Source of the DNA: Haladaptatus sp. R4
GTDB taxonomy: Archaea; Halobacteriota; Halobacteria; Halobacteriales; Haladaptataceae
Assembly (NCBI RefSeq): GCF_001625445.1
Contig: NZ_LWHG01000030.1
Location: 175,663-239,662, forward strand
Length of the DNA stretch: 64,000 nucleotides
Direction of reading: 5' to 3'
Shown here: in pieces, positions 60,874 through 64,000 of the stretch
Numbering within the stretch: position 1 is the first letter of the stretch
Layout of the letters: each line of letters starts with the position of its first letter
The notes under the pieces: generated by a model
Told to the model about the DNA's origin: nothing
The model's input: the letters and a program-made list of their open reading frames with translations, nothing else
Database searches by the model: none
Translations under genes and position numbers: made by a program

Positions 60874-61286
60874 CCTATCATCGATCTCTCAATCCTCCTA
60901 AACAAAAATGCTTCCCTCATGCACGCTGTAGAGTTTGACGACAACGTTGAACGTCTTCCCGTGGATATCTATCGGTTCCGTACTCGACGATTTGTGATCG
61001 GTGAGTGAGAATTTCACGAATGACTGAGGCAATTTTACACCGATAAATAACATTGAAGTACTATAGATGTCTTTGAAGAAATGCTGTGTGTCCGATCGTT
61101 GTAGCAGTGCTCCATGATACAGTTCACTTGCTACAACGATTTTCCTCAGGTCACGGGTATACAGCACCTCATGAATTCAAAGGCATTCTGTGATATAACG
61201 AGTGACGATTTCTCAACTCTTACACGCCATTATTGAGACCTACGATATCCTTATAGGTCACAGTATGTCATCACGCAGGCGATGTG
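60874..61286. other. Intergenic stretch
   Basis: An 89-codon minus-strand open frame (60898-61167; MLYTRDLRKIVVASELYHGA...) has a composition unlike the acidic neighbours and is not called. Nothing else recognised. Confidence 0.35.
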
Positions 61287-61359
61287 ATGACCTGTATTAT
61301 CTCACATTATTCCTACCAGGATTCTCACTGTAAACACATGACTGCAGTCGAAAATCGTC
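61287..61359 (+). pseudogene. SWIM zinc-finger protein remnant 7
   Basis: MTCIISHYSYQDSHCKHMTA VENRRKN: the SWIM C...CKHM(A/T)AVEN core with mutated first cysteines. Overlaps the end of the PIN remnant on the other strand. Confidence 0.7.
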
Positions 61360-61658
61360 GCAAAAATCACAGGAGCGGTTTCAACGTCTGTTCCCTTACA
61401 ACCGAGATGCTCTATCTCGCATTTTCGAGCAAGCACCGCATTCGTGTGATCGACAAACGAAATCTGCTGGTCGTCGAAACGCTCGAACTCCTCACACGCC
61501 GCGTCAAACGTTGCTTTGCCCACTAGCAAGATATTGTACGTCTTCGACTGGTGAACCACCGACCCGAATCTACTTGATACAAAGATCGAGTCATCTGAAA
61601 CTTCTTTGACCGTCCGTTGTATCGCCTGTATCTCACCACCTACTTCAGATAGTTCCAA
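61360..61658 (-). pseudogene. PIN-domain (VapC-like) toxin, truncated
   Basis: Open frame from 61658 with the C-terminal half of a PIN toxin: VGKATFDAACEEFERFDDQQ, ISFVDHTNAVLARKCEIEHL, the acidic third motif (D-x-x-x-(A/G)-V...). The N-terminal catalytic part is replaced by unrelated residues, and the C-terminus runs into antisense SWIM sequence, so the ending (CSHVFTVRILVGIM) is spurious. Inactive. Confidence 0.6.
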
Positions 61659-61841
61659 CTATCTATCCAACTCAGAGGCAGAAACCGTCCGGTCAGAATG
61701 AATCGTAACACGGTAGCCAATATACTCAAAGCTCACTTCTGGCGAACCCTGCTGATAGAGAGCTTCGAGGGCATCAGGATTGATCGCCTCATACAGAGGA
61801 GTCGCAGGTTTCATGCCGTTGACTTCGGCCACGGCGGTCAC
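61659..61841 (-). CDS. HalOD1 output-domain protein, start unclear
   Basis: 60 residues from the first GTG; the frame is open to 61926 and the preceding residues (SVSDTESITEAVV) belong to the HalOD1 consensus, but no ATG precedes them. Core: ATPLYEAINPDALEALYQQG (P-L-(Y)-x-x-I-(D/N)-P-D-A-L), ending in a beta hairpin (VTIHSDRTVSASEL). Either initiates at a non-ATG codon near 61920 or is slightly truncated. Paralogue of the gene at 7661-7990. Confidence 0.6.
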   Translation of the reverse strand: MTAVAEVNGMKPATPLYEAINPDALEALYQQGSPEVSFEYIGYRVTIHSDRTVSASELDR

Positions 61842-62081
61842 AACGGCTTCAGTGATCGACTCCGTATCTGAAACTGAGTTACGTATCGAAGGTTCTGCTG
61901 GAGAATACGAAATTGAAGCGGAGAGCTAAGAGTACAGAGCCACTCTACAGTAGGACAATCAAGTAGATCGACGTAGTCGTCTACGACGATTCTTTCACTA
62001 ACGGTAGTCTCAAGATGGTTGCTTGGCCAATTAATTACCTGCAACAAAGTCTTTTTACTCCATGCTTCGAACACTCGAATA

Positions 62082-62633
62082 ATGCGGGGACTGCTTATTG
62101 GTCGCTTCCAGCCATTTCACAATGGACATCTCTCCCTCGTTGAACAAGTCGCTGCTGACGTTGATGAGATGATCATTGGGATCGGTAGTGCAGAGAAATC
62201 ACATTCTGTTCGGAACCCGTTCACTGGTGGTGAGCGACTCCAGATGATCTCAAACGTCACCTCCTCTTTTGAAACCCAGATCTACCCGATTCCGATTGTT
62301 GATCTCGATCGTAGTTCAGTGTGGGTTCAGCACGTGATGAGCATGTGTCCACACTTCGATGTTGTCTACAGCAATAATCCACTCGTGCGACGGCTTTTCG
62401 TCGAACATGGATTCTACGTCGCTAGTACACCACTCTACATGCGAGAACAATATCGAGGGACCGAAGTTCGACGCCGTATGCTTGTGAATGAAGAGTGGTC
62501 GAAGTTAGTTCCAGAACCTGTCCGAACGGTGATCAACGACATCAAGGGTGTACAACGATTACAACGGCTTAGTTCCTATACGAACCCACCAGAGAAGAAC
62601 CGTACTGTAACTAAGTCAGAGCCATCGCACTGA
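62082..62633 (+). CDS. nadM: Nicotinamide-nucleotide adenylyltransferase (archaeal type)
   Basis: 183 residues from the ATG at 62082. GRFQPFHNGHLSLVEQV (HxGH nucleotidyltransferase motif), DVDEMIIGIGSAEKSHSVRN, FTGGERLQMISNV, VVYSNNPLVRRLFVEHGFYV and YRGTEVRRRMLVNEEW (the second conserved R-x-x-x-R motif). It makes NAD+ from NMN and ATP. Full length for archaeal NadM, with a slightly longer C-terminal tail. A TTTTTAC TATA-like element lies about 27 nt upstream. Single gene. Confidence 0.94.
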   Translation: MRGLLIGRFQPFHNGHLSLVEQVAADVDEMIIGIGSAEKSHSVRNPFTGGERLQMISNVTSSFETQIYPIPIVDLDRSSVWVQHVMSMCPHFDVVYSNNPLVRRLFVEHGFYVASTPLYMREQYRGTEVRRRMLVNEEWSKLVPEPVRTVINDIKGVQRLQRLSSYTNPPEKNRTVTKSEPSH

Positions 62634-62675
62634 TTATCCACTTCCGATACAAGCGTAAGGTGGTTTCACACAGGC

Positions 62676-63365
62676 CTAGGCCGTTACCTGGTCTGCAAGC
62701 ATGTCAATGTCCTCCAAATTGTCTGGGACCAAGACCAATCGAAGTCGTGGGCGACCAACCTCGATCGGTACTTTCTCTGTCTCAATCAAACCACGATCCT
62801 CGAGTCGTGTTTTGGTCTGTGAGAAGGTCGCTTTGCTCGCGACGCCGGTATCCTCTCCCCATTTACTGATATCATAGAGCAGCACCTCGTTGTTCGCCGC
62901 CACTAACAGGGCAATGGCCACTTCATCGAGCTCGTCGTCCTCTCCAGGCATGGTGTCGACCGAGTCAACAACCATCATAAAGTCCGCTTGGACCTCATCG
63001 CCGAACTCCTCACCAAGCGTTTCTTGGACACGCGAGAGTGGCGGGGGTCGGAGGGAGAATGTATCACCGTCCTCCCAATCATCCGAAAACGACGACCAGA
63101 TGTTCTCGACCAGCTCCTCATCGTCTGAACGCAGGCCTGTTAGTTCATCATCCAATGTTACCACGGTCACGACTTCATCATCACTGACCAGCAATGAACT
63201 TCGCGTGATATCAGTAGTAATTTGAAGTTCAAGTGTATCTTGGTCGATCAAATCCGCCACCTGACTCGCCAGAATGAAATCTTCGAGCGACGCTTTTAGC
63301 ACATCAGGGGCGGCAAGTACTTGGAGGTCCGGCAACTCATCGTCGAACTCTGCTGCCATCAGCAT
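62676..63365 (-). pseudogene. TbsP-like regulator, N-terminally truncated
   Basis: From the ATG at 63365 it reads MAAEFDDELPDLQVLAAPDV, then EDFILASQVADLIDQDTLEL, SFSDDWEDGDTFSLRPPPLS, RVQETLGEEFGDEVQADFMM, and the C-terminal winged helix DISKWGEDTGVASKATFSQT, KTRLEDRGLIETEKVPIEVG, RPRLRLVLVPDN. This is the TbsP (DUF5821) family, a regulator of sugar metabolism in Haloferax, of about 270 residues. About 45 N-terminal residues (start to ...(E)ALETL) are missing; just upstream the minus-strand frame continues into antisense SWIM remnant 8. It could still be translated from 63365 but lacks its N-terminal part. Confidence 0.8.
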
Positions 63366-63383
63366 CAGCGTCTCGAAGACATG

Positions 63384-63545
63384 CACATGGTTGCTGTCGA
63401 AACCGCAACCGACGACGGGACGCTCGACGCTTTCCCATCGGAGGACGAAGACGATACCGAACTCGAAGACTGCGACTGTGATGGCCTCGGTGACTTCCCG
63501 TGCTGGCCATGCGTAAGAACGGGACGGAAGGAATTGCCGAACTAA
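63384..63545 (+). pseudogene. SWIM zinc-finger protein remnant 8
   Basis: C-terminal half of the family: HMVAVETATDDGTLDAFPSE, DEDDTELEDCDCDGLGDFPC, WPCVRTGRKELPN. Sits directly at the truncation point of the TbsP-like gene on the other strand. Followed by AACCACCGCTTCGTTTTCA, a flank similar to remnants 4 and 5. Confidence 0.85.
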
Positions 63546-63695
63546 CCACCGCTTCGTTTTCACTACTTTGCATCAATTTCACTCTCGAAAAGGAAGCGGA
63601 CAGGTAATGTGGCGGGTGATCAATGAGTCGTCCTACGTTGCGGGGTGTACTATGTTTCGATTGCCAAATTTTGTAGCTAACCAAAAACCATCGGT

Positions 63696-64000
63696 ATGGT
63701 AGGAACTGGATCTTTCGTTCTGCCCGGTCTCGCTGCTGCAGCTCCAGGACAAAAAAGTTTGAAAAATAACTCAGATCTTCCAGTTCCAGAGGAAGAAGTG
63801 ATGTATGCTGATGAGATGCAATCTTTCAGTCCATCCGCGAAGCAGGTTCCAGTCGATCAGCTACCCATTAGTGTGTACAGTAATGAAAGTAGTTTAGAGA
63901 GTGGTATGAGTGCAATGGCTAGTGCCAACCGTTGTTACGGTACTGGTGTTAAATTTCTTGACGTACAAGTGTGTCTGAACAGCAATGGTAATATTAAGGC
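63696..64000 (+). CDS. Secreted protein, partial at the window end
   Basis: Open frame of 101 codons, 3' end outside the window. Its start MVGTGSFVLPGLAAAAPGQK is the end of a Tat-like or Sec signal peptide (hydrophobic run, A-A-A-P); a stop lies three codons before the ATG in the T-I-G frame, so the arginine part of the signal is missing. The mature part is acidic then Ser-rich with two cysteines near the end (NRCYGTGVKFLDVQVCLNSN), as in some small secreted antimicrobial-like proteins. Not assigned. Confidence 0.5.
   Translation, partial: MVGTGSFVLPGLAAAAPGQKSLKNNSDLPVPEEEVMYADEMQSFSPSAKQVPVDQLPISVYSNESSLESGMSAMASANRCYGTGVKFLDVQVCLNSNGNIK

Noticed and set aside
60898..61167. 89-codon minus-strand frame
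   Set aside because: Not acidic, no known motif, no upstream signal.
1..64000. tRNA, rRNA, CRISPR or complete IS elements
   Set aside because: Looked for by eye on both strands; none seen. A dedicated search would be needed to exclude small RNAs.

Overview
The window comes from a haloarchaeon (class Halobacteria). The reasons are acidic proteins (runs of Asp/Glu), two TFB general transcription factors, families known mainly from haloarchaea (HalOD1, TbsP, DUF7344-like and DUF1931-like proteins, TrmB regulators, a DppD-DppF fused ATPase), Tat-dependent lipoprotein export and leaderless promoters (TATA-like box 24-28 nt before the ATG). By eye, the DNA is AT-richer between genes than in most haloarchaea. 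Coding density is low and there is an unusual number of decayed genes, so I read this as an accessory region of a chromosome or a megaplasmid. No tRNA, rRNA, CRISPR array or intact insertion sequence was seen.

Layout. 1-11 kb: broken transporter genes (SLC13, PiT), TFB no. 1, several small winged-helix or Lrp regulators, a Ser/Thr-rich surface protein, a P-loop kinase and a PIN toxin/antitoxin pair. 11-16 kb: trehalose-6-phosphate synthase, a small histone-fold-like protein, and an operon of two TasA/camelysin-like secreted proteins with a SipW-type signal peptidase. 16.4-37.1 kb: a coherent carbohydrate-use locus with two Gfo/Idh/MocA oxidoreductases, two ThuA-like proteins, a complete Dpp/Opp-type ABC importer followed by a small membrane protein and an endonuclease/exonuclease/phosphatase-family enzyme, a TrmB regulator, a GH2 glycosidase, a Tat-exported GxGYxYP protein and a GH38 alpha-mannosidase. 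39.5-44.6 kb: an operon with TenA, a broken second TenA, a broken Na+/solute symporter, a 41-residue membrane protein, an NRAMP-fold transporter without the metal-binding residues, and a P-loop ATPase. 45-51 kb: MFS exporter, zinc-ribbon regulator, TFB no. 2, PiT phosphate transporter. 51.4-56 kb: an RND/MMPL-type transporter with a coiled-coil insert of about 400 residues, coupled to a TrmB-like regulator. 56-64 kb: small zinc proteins, a lipoprotein, an alpha/beta hydrolase, a flavin-binding protein, NMN adenylyltransferase, a truncated TbsP and the start of a secreted protein.

How they may work together: the 16-37 kb genes would import a mannose- or galactose-type oligosaccharide, cut it with GH38 and GH2 enzymes, and oxidise the sugars through Gfo/Idh/MocA plus ThuA (3-keto-sugar chemistry is one option), under TrmB control. 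The 39-44 kb operon looks like salvage of a thiamine precursor.

Scattered across the whole window are at least eight decayed pieces of one SWIM zinc-finger gene, all on the + strand, and four decayed copies of one short winged-helix gene, all on the - strand. They often sit exactly where another gene is cut (TbsP, PIN toxin, SprT, an unknown family), so the region appears to have been rearranged repeatedly by recombination or gene capture.
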